Source: Methanobacterium sp. UBA8 (lineage in GTDB: Archaea > Methanobacteriota > Methanobacteria > Methanobacteriales > Methanobacteriaceae). From it: DNA of 25,715 nucleotides. Shown here piece by piece: positions 1 to 6,967 of the stretch. Location: assembly GCA_002509665.1 (NCBI GenBank), contig DADN01000273.1, positions 6,499 through 32,213 on the forward strand, in the 5' to 3' direction. The notes under the pieces are model-generated. The model made no database searches. It had not been told where the DNA came from and worked only from the letters and a program-made list of their open reading frames with translations. The position numbers and the translations under genes are program-made. The stretch's first letter is position 1; each line of letters starts with the position of its first letter.

Positions 1-663
1 GATTTTGCAGTACACAGTTTAAAAGACCTTCCCACAGAACTTGCAGGCGACCTTGAGATAGTAGCAGTTCCTGAAAGAGAGTCCCCAAATGAAGTACTGA
101 TATCTTCATATAACTGGGATGAACTTCCGGAAGGAGCATCTATTGGGACAAGCAGCCTGAGAAGGGAAGCTTTCTGCAATTATCATGGCAAAAACTTGAA
201 TATAAAACCAATACGTGGAAATATCGATACACGAGTTAAAAAAGTGATGAGTGGAGAATATGATGCTACAATAATGGCAGAAGCTGGCCTTAATAGACTT
301 GGTCTAGCCCATCATATCCAGGAAGTATTTCCAGTAGACTATTTCACTCCTGCAGCAGGGCAGGGGGCATTAGCTGTAGTTGCAAGGCAGGACAGCAGTG
401 TTAGAGAAACTTTAGAAAAATTAAATCATTTTAATTCAGTACAAGAAGTAACAGCTGAAAAAGCTGTGCTTGCAGAACTTGGAGTAGGCTGTCAATGGCC
501 GCTGGGAGTATCTGCAAAGGCAAACGGCAATAAATTAGATGTTTACAGTATTTTATTAACAAAAGAAGGCAATGTACTGTCTGAAGCTAAATTAAGCGGA
601 TCAATAAACGATGCAGAAAAATTAGGTAAAGATGTTGCTAAAATAATGGAGGATTATGTGTGA
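1..663 (+). CDS. hemC: Porphobilinogen deaminase (hydroxymethylbilane synthase), 5' end missing
   Basis: Frame 1 is open from the first base, so the gene starts left of the window; 220 residues are visible. The enzyme polymerises four porphobilinogen molecules into hydroxymethylbilane in the cytoplasm, the tetrapyrrole step that in methanogens feeds coenzyme F430, corrinoid and siroheme synthesis. Seen: VHSLKDLP near the visible N-terminus, IGTSSLRRE, the PIRGN stretch with conserved arginines, and GVGCQWPLG. The cysteine of that last motif (codon 490-492) is the expected attachment point of the dipyrromethane cofactor. The TGA stop at 661-663 overlaps the GTG start of the next gene, so the two are probably translationally coupled. 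The family call is very secure; only the N-terminus is unknown. Confidence 0.96.
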   Translation, partial: DFAVHSLKDLPTELAGDLEIVAVPERESPNEVLISSYNWDELPEGASIGTSSLRREAFCNYHGKNLNIKPIRGNIDTRVKKVMSGEYDATIMAEAGLNRLGLAHHIQEVFPVDYFTPAAGQGALAVVARQDSSVRETLEKLNHFNSVQEVTAEKAVLAELGVGCQWPLGVSAKANGNKLDVYSILLTKEGNVLSEAKLSGSINDAEKLGKDVAKIMEDYV

Positions 664-1613
664 ATAAGGTAAATGTGGGCGTAATTGGTGTAGGAGCTAT
701 GGGAATTCACCACGCCAGAGTATATTCTGAACTTGAAAATGCCAATCTCTTGGCCATATCTGATCTTATGAGAGAAAAATCAGCGGAGGTTGCTAACCAA
801 TATGATACAAAGGGATTTGTAGATTATATGGATATTCTTAAAATGCCCGAAATAGATGCGGTTAGTGTATGTGTTCCTACTACTCATCATTTCAATGTTG
901 TTATGGATGCAATAGAGCATGGTAAACATGTACTGGTAGAAAAACCAATAGCATTTACCTTAAGAGAAGCAGAAGCAATGGTACAAGCTGCAAAAGATGA
1001 AGGAGTTAAGCTTGCAACCGGTCACGTTGAACGATTCAACCCAGCAGTAGGAAAGGCTAAAGAACTTATAAAAGACGATGTTATTGGTGAAGTTGTATCT
1101 GCATCTGCAAAAAGAGTAGGTCCTTTCCCTCCACGAATTAAAGATGTTGGAGTTATAATAGACCTCGCAATACACGACGTGGACATAATGTACCACCTTT
1201 TTGACAGCCCCATATCTCGAATATATGCTAATATGGGAAGTAAACTTGAAAAATGTGAATATGAAGACCATGCAGAAATAATGAGCAGTTTTAAAAATGG
1301 TATTATTGGTATGCTTGAGGTAAACTGGCTTACACCCTACAAAAAAAGGAAATTAGAAGTAACTGGCGTAGACGGGATAATTTCCATAGACTATATAGAT
1401 CAAACAGTCCATGTATACGGAAAATCCACTCAAAATGTAGATATAGAATACAAAGAACCTTTAAGGGAAGAATTAAGTTCATTTTTAAATGCAGTGGATA
1501 ACGGTGAAGATCCAAAGATCACCGGTAAAGACGGGATATATGCACTTAAAGTTGTAACTGCAGCCATGAAATCTGCAAAAGATAATCTTCCTGTTGAAAT
1601 AAATGGCTATTAA
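660..1613 (+). CDS. Gfo/Idh/MocA family NAD(P)-dependent oxidoreductase
   Basis: A 317-aa protein with an N-terminal Rossmann fold: the GVGAMG nucleotide-binding loop is at residues 10-15 and the family's EKP motif at 94-96. A DxxxHxxD motif follows at residues 168-175 (DLAIHDVD), where this family usually keeps its catalytic His/Asp. The C-terminal half is the usual alpha/beta substrate domain. The start is GTG at 660, inside the end of hemC, with an SD GGAGG at 648-652 seven bases upstream; this decides the start. Substrate cannot be read from the sequence. Relatives include sugar and nucleotide-sugar dehydrogenases, such as UDP-GlcNAc 3-dehydrogenases, so a role in glycan precursor synthesis is possible but is inference. 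Overlap with hemC shows co-expression, not shared chemistry. Confidence 0.92.
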   Translation: MNKVNVGVIGVGAMGIHHARVYSELENANLLAISDLMREKSAEVANQYDTKGFVDYMDILKMPEIDAVSVCVPTTHHFNVVMDAIEHGKHVLVEKPIAFTLREAEAMVQAAKDEGVKLATGHVERFNPAVGKAKELIKDDVIGEVVSASAKRVGPFPPRIKDVGVIIDLAIHDVDIMYHLFDSPISRIYANMGSKLEKCEYEDHAEIMSSFKNGIIGMLEVNWLTPYKKRKLEVTGVDGIISIDYIDQTVHVYGKSTQNVDIEYKEPLREELSSFLNAVDNGEDPKITGKDGIYALKVVTAAMKSAKDNLPVEINGY

Positions 1614-1616
1614 CCA

Positions 1617-1668
1617 TTTAAATGTCGATTGATATTTTATCTTTTCGACATTTGAACTTTTTATTTTT
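1617..1668 (+). terminator. Hairpin terminator after the hemC-oxidoreductase operon
   Basis: AAATGTCGA (1620-1628) pairs perfectly with TCGACATTT (1645-1653). The stem extends outward by a wobble and two A-T pairs to 1617-1656, giving about 12 bp. A T-rich stretch (CTTTTTATTTTT) follows directly. It begins three bases after the stop codon. Archaeal termination depends mainly on oligo-U, so the hairpin may also protect the 3' end. Confidence 0.75.
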
Positions 1669-1805
1669 AGACAATTACAATTTAAAATTATGATAAATTA
1701 GAGATTATAAAAATTCACAAAATTTATTCCCATATATTTTTATTTCTTAAAAATCAAATCATTGTATAATGTCTGTTTACCAACAGATAAAAACTTATAT
1801 TGCAA

Positions 1806-1823
1806 TACCTTAAAAATTAGGTA
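1806..1823. promoter_or_regulatory. Short inverted repeat upstream of the gfcR-like TATA box
   Basis: TACCT (1806-1810) and AGGTA (1819-1823) form a 5-bp inverted repeat with an 8-nt spacer. It lies seven bases upstream of the TATA box at 1830-1839. The position suits a regulator site, possibly for autoregulation by the HTH protein encoded just downstream. Five-bp arms in AT-rich DNA can arise by chance. Confidence 0.3.
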
Positions 1824-1829
1824 CGTATG

Positions 1830-1839
1830 TTATAAAAAA
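1830..1839 (+). promoter_or_regulatory. TATA box of the gfcR-like gene
   Basis: TTATAAAAAA lies about 35 bases before the ATG at 1869. Transcription would begin near 1857-1861, leaving a short leader. An SD-like GGACGTG (1857-1863) is five bases before the ATG, so its availability depends on the exact start site. Confidence 0.5.
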
Positions 1840-1868
1840 TAATCCTTAATTAAATTGGACGTGTTTTT

Positions 1869-2468
1869 ATGAATGAAGAGCTTATAAAAAGGGCTTATGA
1901 ACTAAGAAACAGAGGCTTTACCACCGGAGAAATAGCAGATGAACTTAATGTCTCTAAAGACACCGCTAGATGGCTTATTTTACAGGTAACTGGTAAAAAG
2001 ATGGAAGAAGGGGCCCAAAAAGCTCCAGTTGATTTCGCAATAAACTGGAAGAATTTAGGTAGTAGCTCTACTCGAATGATGCATGTATCTGCAGCCATGG
2101 CCGATTTAGCTTTAGAATACGGTGATGTTGAAGTAGTAGTAGGTATAACTGTAAGTGGAGTACCATTCGCAACCATGATGGCAGAACTAATAGACGCAGA
2201 TATAACTGTATTCCACCCCATAAAACACAGAAAAGAGGAAGATGCAAGAGGAGCAATAAGCAGCAACTTTGCATCAGTTGAAGGTAAAAAAGTTGTAATT
2301 GTAGACGACGTTATAACAAGCGGAAGGACTGTAAATGAAGCAATAAATATATTAAACGACCTTGGGGCAAATCCGCTTTGTGCAGTTGTCTTAATTGATA
2401 AAAAAGGAATAGACGAAATAGAAGGCGTTCCTGTAAAATCTTTGATTCGTGTAAGTAGGTTAGGATAA
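1869..2468 (+). CDS. gfcR: HTH-phosphoribosyltransferase regulator (orotate PRTase-like, GfcR family)
   Basis: A 199-aa protein joining an N-terminal helix-turn-helix (about residues 15-40, with [17 protein letters not shown]) to a type I phosphoribosyltransferase domain. The PRPP-binding signature [13 protein letters not shown] is at 142-154, with the two acidic residues and the TSGRT loop intact. The architecture matches the archaeal orotate phosphoribosyltransferase-like family. A haloarchaeal member, GfcR, is known as a regulator of sugar catabolism. Its target in a methanogen is unknown; the intact PRPP loop suggests sensing of PRPP or a nucleotide, which is inference. The start is the first ATG, after GGACGTG. 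It has its own TATA box and its own terminator hairpin around the stop, so it is probably monocistronic. It could be misread as PyrE, but the HTH argues against that. Confidence 0.88.
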   Translation: MNEELIKRAYELRNRGFTTGEIADELNVSKDTARWLILQVTGKKMEEGAQKAPVDFAINWKNLGSSSTRMMHVSAAMADLALEYGDVEVVVGITVSGVPFATMMAELIDADITVFHPIKHRKEEDARGAISSNFASVEGKKVVIVDDVITSGRTVNEAINILNDLGANPLCAVVLIDKKGIDEIEGVPVKSLIRVSRLG

Positions 2469-2497
2469 AATCTAATCTTTAATTTTTAATTCTTTTT
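2457..2497 (+). terminator. Stop-codon hairpin and T-rich tract of the gfcR-like gene
   Basis: AGGTTAG (2457-2463) pairs with CTAATCT (2472-2478), one pair being G-U. The TAA stop (2466-2468) lies in the 8-nt loop. A run of T blocks (2479-2497) follows at once. Confidence 0.6.
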
Positions 2498-2541
2498 CTA
2501 AATTATTTTTAAAAAAATAGACAATTATAGATTTATTGAAC

Positions 2542-2566
2542 TACTTTTCAAATTAAATGAAAAGTA
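2542..2566. terminator. Inverted repeat between convergent gfcR-like and prf1 genes
   Basis: TACTTTTC (2542-2549) and GAAAAGTA (2559-2566) are perfect 8-bp arms around a 9-nt loop. The site sits between two converging genes. On the minus strand it is followed a little later by T-rich sequence, and it lies about 80 nt after the prf1 stop. Poly-T directly after prf1 (minus strand, 2634-2641 region) may be the main termination signal. Confidence 0.4.
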
Positions 2567-2643
2567 AAAAGAAACGGTTAGTTTTAAGTTCCACAGCTTA
2601 AAAATTGGAGATTTTAAGGGCTTTTATCTGAAAAAAAGAAGAA

Positions 2644-3873
2644 TTATGTTCTGTACCTGAGTATTCCAGCAATACCACCAAATGCACGTAACAACTGCAT
2701 TCCCTCTTCTGTTTCAGTTGAAATAATCTCGATATCAGATCCAACTTCTTCAGCCATATCAACAAACTCGTCGATAATGTCCCTTGATCCAACAACCTTC
2801 ATTATTTCTCCACATTGTGGGCACTGCTCATTTCCTATTTCTTCAGATTTTTTAATGGTTTTTCCTTCAGTATACGCACATGCCGGACATTCACATGTTT
2901 CACGCTTGTAACTAACATCTTCAGATAGAAGAAGGACTTCAACTGCACCCAATTCAAGATTTCGCCTAACATCTTTTTCTCCATAAGATGCAAGTCCATC
3001 TTCGTTTATGAGTTCCTTTAAAAACCTCTGTACAAGCCTTTTCTCACGCATTATATCCATTTCATTTAAAACATCCATAGACTTGTCAATGACTTCCCTT
3101 ATACCAAATTCACCAGTATAAGATGTATCCACAGTGGTTATGACCTTATTTTTAATTTCATAGTGCATATAATCTCCTTCAAGGAACTCTTCCTTGGTAT
3201 GCCCCGGTCCACCTAACACTACTCCCCTTAAGTCAGGGATTGGTAAAAAAGCATCGTTAATATGATGTCCTATCCTTTTTAAGAACTCATGAGCTGCAAG
3301 GTCAATTAAACGGTCAAACCTTCGCTGAGATTGCCCACCCGCTTTGTGCTTACCTGGAACACCACTAGTCAATGTTTTAACAATATCAATTCGTTTACCA
3401 CGTAAGACAGCAATTGTAGCTTCTTTTCTGTCCAGTACCGCAAGTCCATATGTTTCCTTTACATCCAACATATCCTGAAGCGGTTTCAAATAAAATTCGG
3501 AATTACAGTGATATGTGTAAGTCTGTATAACTTCTGGCGGCTCAAAAACGTAAGTTTCCATTTTTTCAGTACCCGGACCGCCTTTAGGGATCATTCCAAC
3601 AAAAAGAAGGAGCCCATGTTCAGGAGGTTTTGGGAATAACTTCAATTTTTGCACGATTACCTCAATTGCAGACTGTACATTCTTTTTGGTTTGTTTACTC
3701 TTAATGTTAGCACTTTGACTTAATTCTTCTCTCATGTGCTTTACTACATCACTAACCTGTTTATCAGGAGGGATATAAACAGATACAAGTTCTGTTCCCC
3801 TTCCTTTTTTATCTGCGAGTTCTTCAATGGTTCTTTTAAACTCGTATAACTCTTTCGATGATACTTCAGCCAA
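2644..3873 (-). CDS. prf1: Archaeal peptide chain release factor aRF1
   Basis: A 409-aa cytoplasmic class I release factor that reads all three stop codons and triggers peptide release. Seen: NIKS at residues 56-59 and the YxCxxxF stop-recognition motif at about 121-127 (YHCNSEF). The universal GGQ motif is at 179-181, and a C-terminal domain has CECPAC and CPQC cysteine pairs. Length fits archaeal aRF1. I place the start at the TTG at 3871-3873. An SD AAGGAG (3882-3887) is eight bases upstream, and the product then begins MAEVSSKEL. The GTG at 3880-3882 would overlap that SD and is unlikely. The gene is divergent from pyrH. The long upstream region is an imperfect tandem repeat. Confidence 0.96.
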   Translation of the reverse strand: MAEVSSKELYEFKRTIEELADKKGRGTELVSVYIPPDKQVSDVVKHMREELSQSANIKSKQTKKNVQSAIEVIVQKLKLFPKPPEHGLLLFVGMIPKGGPGTEKMETYVFEPPEVIQTYTYHCNSEFYLKPLQDMLDVKETYGLAVLDRKEATIAVLRGKRIDIVKTLTSGVPGKHKAGGQSQRRFDRLIDLAAHEFLKRIGHHINDAFLPIPDLRGVVLGGPGHTKEEFLEGDYMHYEIKNKVITTVDTSYTGEFGIREVIDKSMDVLNEMDIMREKRLVQRFLKELINEDGLASYGEKDVRRNLELGAVEVLLLSEDVSYKRETCECPACAYTEGKTIKKSEEIGNEQCPQCGEIMKVVGSRDIIDEFVDMAEEVGSDIEIISTETEEGMQLLRAFGGIAGILRYRT

Positions 3874-3881
3874 AAAAATCA

Positions 3882-3887
3882 CTCCTT
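3882..3887 (-). promoter_or_regulatory. prf1: Ribosome binding site deciding the TTG start of prf1
   Basis: AAGGAG on the minus strand, eight bases before TTG 3873. It rules out the GTG that overlaps it at 3880-3882. Confidence 0.75.
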
Positions 3888-3900
3888 AATAATAGTAATA

Positions 3901-4084
3901 GTAAATTAATTCATTATATCAACATAATTTAGAATATTAGAACATAATCTATTTAGTATATTATATCTCCAATTATATAATTAAAACCTTACTAGTAAAT
4001 TAATTCATTATACCAACATAATTTAAAATAATAAGCTATTTATTTTATACTATATCTTCAATAATATATATTAAAACCTTACTA
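3901..4084. repeat. Imperfect tandem duplication, units of 94 and 90 bp
   Basis: Unit 1 (3901-3994) and unit 2 (3995-4084) both begin GTAAATTAATTCATTATA and both end TTAAAACCTTACTA. The middle parts differ by scattered substitutions and a gap of about 4 bp. A fragment resembling the first third, including CATAATTTAGAAT, recurs at 4085-4107. The block fills most of the space between divergent prf1 and pyrH and includes the TATA-like ATTATAT used in the prf1 direction. Confidence 0.8.
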
Positions 4085-4105
4085 ATTCTATTTCATAATT
4101 TAGAA

Positions 4106-4119
4106 TTATATTTATTTAA
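4106..4119 (+). promoter_or_regulatory. pyrH: TATA region of pyrH
   Basis: ATATATTTATTTAA-like sequence, centred about 38 bases before the pyrH ATG. A start near 4139 would place the SD GGTGAT (4139-4144) at the very 5' end of the mRNA. AT-rich surroundings make the exact box uncertain. Confidence 0.4.
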
Positions 4120-4150
4120 GTTTCATTACAATTAATATGGTGATTATAAT

Positions 4151-4825
4151 ATGAAAATTGTGGTTGCAGTAGGCGGATCTATAATAATTAAAGAGAATAA
4201 CCATGAAAAATTTAAAGATTATGCTAATGTTTTAAGAAGTATGAATAATGAGCACAGGTTATTTATTGTAGTTGGTGGTGGAAAGCCCGCTCGTGAATAC
4301 ATTGGAATTGCAAGGGATCTGGGAGTTTCTGAAGCAGCATGTGACGATATAGGAATTGATGTTACAAGATTAAATGCCAAACTTCTAATACTTGCACTTG
4401 GTGAAGATGCATATCCTAAAGTGGCCAGAAATTTCCATGAAGCTATGGAATTTTCAGTATCTGGTAAAATCGTGGTTATGGGTGGAACTGAACCAGCCCA
4501 CAGTACAGATGCTGTTAGCAGTATCCTTGCAGAATTTGTAAATGCTGATCTTTTAATAAATGCAACATCAGTGGATGGATTATTCGATAAAGATCCAAAT
4601 AAACACGATGATGCCAAAATGTTTGAAAAAATCACCCCTACAGAAATGATGTCCATTTTAAGCAGTAAAGAAACTAAAGCTGGTACCTACGAATTCTTTG
4701 ACAGCACTGCAATAGACATAATCAAACGATCAAAGATAAAGACCAGAATTATTAACGGAAAGAATGCTGAAAATATCCGAAAAGCAGTTTCCAACGAAAT
4801 AGGGACTGCAATCATTCATGATTAA
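4151..4825 (+). CDS. pyrH: UMP kinase, archaeal type
   Basis: A 224-aa member of the amino acid kinase fold that phosphorylates UMP to UDP with ATP in pyrimidine nucleotide synthesis. Seen: the N-terminal VAVGGSIII phosphate loop and the [11 protein letters not shown] glycine-rich segment (about residues 40-50). The family's nucleotide-binding stretch [14 protein letters not shown] is at about 138-151. Length and order fit the archaeal UMP kinases rather than the longer bacterial form. The SD GGTGAT (4139-4144) is six bases before the ATG. The stop codon is part of a hairpin (4817-4860). It appears monocistronic, transcribed away from prf1. Confidence 0.95.
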   Translation: MKIVVAVGGSIIIKENNHEKFKDYANVLRSMNNEHRLFIVVGGGKPAREYIGIARDLGVSEAACDDIGIDVTRLNAKLLILALGEDAYPKVARNFHEAMEFSVSGKIVVMGGTEPAHSTDAVSSILAEFVNADLLINATSVDGLFDKDPNKHDDAKMFEKITPTEMMSILSSKETKAGTYEFFDSTAIDIIKRSKIKTRIINGKNAENIRKAVSNEIGTAIIHD

Positions 4826-4860
4826 AAATTCCGTCCATTATTTAATTTTTCATAATCATG
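4817..4860 (+). terminator. Hairpin overlapping the pyrH stop codon
   Basis: CATGATTA (4817-4824) pairs with TAATCATG (4853-4860). The stem continues through A/T pairs with a small bulge towards a loop at about 4831-4843. The TAA (4823-4825) is inside the 5' arm. No clear poly-T follows, so 3'-end processing or stability is as likely as classical termination. Confidence 0.5.
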
Positions 4861-4962
4861 GTAGTCTTTATAAATATGAATGACATATGTATCATAAAGT
4901 ATTCCAAACATCATTTTTTTTATATGAGTTAAGATGGTTAGATAAAGGATACATAATTTTTA

Positions 4963-4980
4963 AACTTTTGATTGAAAGTT
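4963..4980. repeat. Inverted repeat in the leader region of the DUF2116 gene
   Basis: AACTTT (4963-4968) and AAAGTT (4975-4980) are separated by 6 nt, about 100 bases before the start at 5081 and just upstream of a TATA-like TTTATAATT (4994-5002). The arms are short and AT-rich. The rest of 4861-5068 holds no recognisable gene or RNA. Confidence 0.25.
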
Positions 4981-5080
4981 CAATTTTAAAATGTTTATAA
5001 TTAAAGATAATTAAATATTTGAGTTGAAGGAACAGATGTCTCCTTAGCCAGAAAAAATAAAATAATTTGAGGTTGATAAT

Positions 5081-5281
5081 ATGACAAAACCACACAAACA
5101 CTGTCCAGTATGCGGAATATCAATTCCAGCAGAAGAAAGATTTTGCTCACCTAAATGTGAAAATAAATACTTAGAAAGAACTAAAAAAGTCGCTAAAACT
5201 CGAAGAACATTTTATCTAATCTTTGCAGTAATTGTAATAGTTTATATATTATACATGTTTAGAGGAAATCTAGGATTTTAA
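5081..5281 (+). CDS. Small zinc-ribbon membrane protein, DUF2116-like
   Basis: A 66-aa protein. Residues 8-29 hold CPVCGISIPAEERFCSPKC, two cysteine pairs spaced as a treble-clef/zinc-ribbon. A basic stretch (RTKKVAKTRR) follows, then one hydrophobic helix (about 43-60) and a short tail. By the positive-inside rule the zinc ribbon should face the cytoplasm. This matches the archaeal DUF2116 type, whose function is not established. The SD GAGGTTGAT (5069-5077) is three bases before the ATG and supports the start. A hairpin plus T6 surrounds the stop codon. No neighbour suggests a role. Confidence 0.85.
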   Translation: MTKPHKHCPVCGISIPAEERFCSPKCENKYLERTKKVAKTRRTFYLIFAVIVIVYILYMFRGNLGF

Positions 5282-5298
5282 AATTCCTCTTATTTTTT
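5261..5298 (+). terminator. Stop-codon hairpin with T6, DUF2116 gene
   Basis: AGAGGAA (5261-5267) pairs with TTCCTCT (5284-5290). The TAA (5279-5281) lies in the loop. TATTTTTT (5291-5298) follows immediately. Confidence 0.65.
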
Positions 5299-5431
5299 AA
5301 ATTTTAATTAGTTACTGATAATTTAGTTAATAAAAACTTTTTTTTAATAAAAATAAAATAATATAATAGTTTGCTGCATATACTACCTTTTAATCAAATA
5401 TTTAAAAATAGAACTTTAATTGAAGTAAGTA

Positions 5432-5451
5432 GTGTAACTATAAAGTTACAC
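5432..5451 (-). terminator. Perfect hairpin overlapping the tfb stop codon
   Basis: GTGTAACT (5432-5439) and AGTTACAC (5444-5451) are perfect 8-bp arms with a 4-nt loop. The TAG stop of tfb (5438-5440, minus strand) sits at the arm-loop junction. On the minus strand a T5 run follows about 25 nt downstream. Confidence 0.6.
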
Positions 5452-6373
5452 CCATATCGAGCTGTTCGGTAAGCTCTTTGTATCTGTTACGGATGGTTAC
5501 TTCAGTTACACCCGCAATATCTGCAACATCTCTTTGAGTTTTTCTTTCACCAAGAAGTACAGATGCAATGTATAAAGCTGCTGCTGCAACTCCTGTTGGC
5601 CCTCTACCTGATGTAAGGCCTTTTTCCATAGCTTTTTCAATTATTTCAATAGCTTTGGATTGTACTTCACCAGATAAGCTTAACTCACTTGCAAATCTTG
5701 GTACGTAATCAACTGGAGATGTTGGTGGTAATTTTATGTTAAGTTCACGTGTTAAGAACCTGTAAGTTCTTCCAACTTCTTTTTTGCTTACTCTAGAAAC
5801 TTCTGCAATTTCATCAAGAGTCCTTGGAACGTTACATCGTCTGCATGCGGCATATAATGATGCTGCAACGACACCTTCTATACTTCGCCCTCTTATGAGT
5901 TTATTTTCTACAGCACTTCTGTAAACAACCGAAGCTGCTTCTCTTACACTTCTAGGTAAACCAAGTCTTGAAGAGTCCCTATCAAGTTCGCTTAAAGCAA
6001 ATGCAAGGTTCCTTTCGGTAGCACCAGAGATCCTTATTTTTCTCTGCCATTTCCTTAAACGGTACCATTGAGCACGATTTCTTGCAGGGATATCTCTACC
6101 GTAGATGTCCTTATTTCTCCAATCGATCATGGTACTTAAACCTTTATCGTGGATTGTGTAAGTTATTGGAGCACCTACTCTTGTCCTTTTATCCCTTTGC
6201 TCATGGTCGAATGCTCTCCATTCTGGTCCCATATCAACTAAATTATCATCGATAACCAGACCACACGCACCGCATACTATTTCCCCGCGTTCGTGATCGT
6301 TAATGAGTTTGTCAGAATCACATTCTGGGCATCTTGTTTCGACCTTTTCAATTTCTGAAACGTCGTATTTCAT
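5438..6373 (-). CDS. tfb: Transcription initiation factor B (TFIIB homologue)
   Basis: TFB bridges TBP on the TATA box and RNA polymerase during preinitiation. Seen, counting from ATG 6373 (311 aa): the N-terminal zinc ribbon C15xxC18...C34xxC37, the B-finger-like region with GPEWRAFD, then two cyclin-fold repeats. The second repeat includes the [17 protein letters not shown] signature and a C-terminal HTH-like [22 protein letters not shown] favour the ATG at 6371-6373 because it overlaps the gar1 TGA as ATGA, the usual coupled arrangement. The alternative ATG at 6398-6400 would add nine basic residues and has no SD. Neither start has a strong SD. The pairing with gar1 in one operon links transcription and RNA modification machinery. 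Confidence 0.95.
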   Translation of the reverse strand: MKYDVSEIEKVETRCPECDSDKLINDHERGEIVCGACGLVIDDNLVDMGPEWRAFDHEQRDKRTRVGAPITYTIHDKGLSTMIDWRNKDIYGRDIPARNRAQWYRLRKWQRKIRISGATERNLAFALSELDRDSSRLGLPRSVREAASVVYRSAVENKLIRGRSIEGVVAASLYAACRRCNVPRTLDEIAEVSRVSKKEVGRTYRFLTRELNIKLPPTSPVDYVPRFASELSLSGEVQSKAIEIIEKAMEKGLTSGRGPTGVAAAALYIASVLLGERKTQRDVADIAGVTEVTIRNRYKELTEQLDMGVTL

Positions 6374-6636
6374 CTTTTCTTTCGTTTTTTTCGCCCCCAT
6401 TTATTTATAGGTTTTGATGATATATACAAGCTCTCTCCAACTCGCTTTTCAAGATTTTTAATATTTTTTGCGTAAACTTTGACTGATATGTATGGCTTTT
6501 TTGTAGGTCCAAAGAAATCGTGAACAGTTCCAATTCTTTTCTTATCTTCAGTAAAAACAGGTAATCCGAAACCTGGTGTTTTATCGGATCTTAGTATAAT
6601 TTTGCCCTTATTAGAGATATGCGAGATAATTCCCAA
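6370..6636 (-). CDS. gar1: H/ACA RNA-protein complex protein Gar1
   Basis: An 88-aa protein with the Gar1 beta-barrel pattern: [35 protein letters not shown], then a short segment and a basic tail WGRKKRKKR. Gar1 binds Cbf5 in archaeal H/ACA ribonucleoproteins that convert uridine to pseudouridine in rRNA. No ATG is available. The first usual start codon is TTG at 6634-6636. Three codons upstream is an in-frame CTG (6643-6645) preceded by GGTTGATGAT, the same SD type as used at 5069-5077. A CTG start would give the family-like N-terminus [11 protein letters not shown]. The true start is therefore uncertain. The gene is transcribed first, followed by tfb with a 4-bp overlap. Confidence 0.88.
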   Translation of the reverse strand: MGIISHISNKGKIILRSDKTPGFGLPVFTEDKKRIGTVHDFFGPTKKPYISVKVYAKNIKNLEKRVGESLYISSKPINKWGRKKRKKR

Positions 6637-6692
6637 TTTTTTCAGTTTATCATCAACCGATAATTTTATATATTATTATAGTGAGTAGAAGT

Positions 6693-6703
6693 CATATATA
6701 AAG
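6693..6703 (-). promoter_or_regulatory. Promoter of the gar1-tfb operon
   Basis: On the minus strand, CTTTATATATG is a near-consensus archaeal TATA box, preceded by a purine-rich BRE-like CGAAAC. It would place the start near 6674, giving a leader of about 30 nt that includes the SD-like GGTTGATGAT. Confidence 0.65.
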
Positions 6704-6729
6704 GTTTCGATATTTTTAAATAATAAATG

Positions 6730-6774
6730 TTAATCTTTAGTATAAGCCTTTTGGGTTTATAAGCTAACCATTAA
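6730..6774. ncRNA. Isolated structured element, 17-bp compound hairpin
   Basis: Three nested helices can form: TTAAT/ATTAA (6730-6734 with 6770-6774), TTAG/CTAA (6737-6740 with 6764-6767) and TATAAGCC/GGTTTATA (6741-6748 with 6754-6761, one G-U). They are separated by a 2x2 internal loop and a 2-nt bulge and closed by TTTTG. A second small hairpin, ACTAAA/TTTAGT, is at 6782-6799. The rest of the 331-nt gap between gar1 and the flippase gene shows only the gar1 promoter and a T7 tract (minus strand, about 6928-6934) that may end the flippase transcript. Whether the element is a terminator, a small RNA or a DNA site is undecided. Confidence 0.35.
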
Positions 6775-6967
6775 TCCTATAACTAAACTTACATTTAGTA
6801 ACATAAATCAATAATCCCATTTTAACCTGAAATATGAAACACTTAAACACGTAGCATTTGGGACTCCTAAAATCCATGAAAACACAATTAAACTAAAAAT
6901 AATGGACTTTAAAGAATAATAACTATAAAAAAATTATGCTTTTAATCCTAAATTAATTAATGACACA

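Noticed and set aside
960..1515. Three minus-strand frames inside the Gfo/Idh/MocA gene
   Set aside because: They lie opposite a frame with a full Rossmann signature and EKP motif, have odd composition and no SD.
1895..2274. Minus-strand frames of 68 and 123 codons opposite the gfcR-like gene
   Set aside because: Shadows of a gene with an intact PRPP motif; low-complexity Leu/Ser-rich products and no SD.
4219..4656. 145-codon minus-strand frame inside pyrH
   Set aside because: Opposite the conserved UMP kinase sequence; no promoter or SD.
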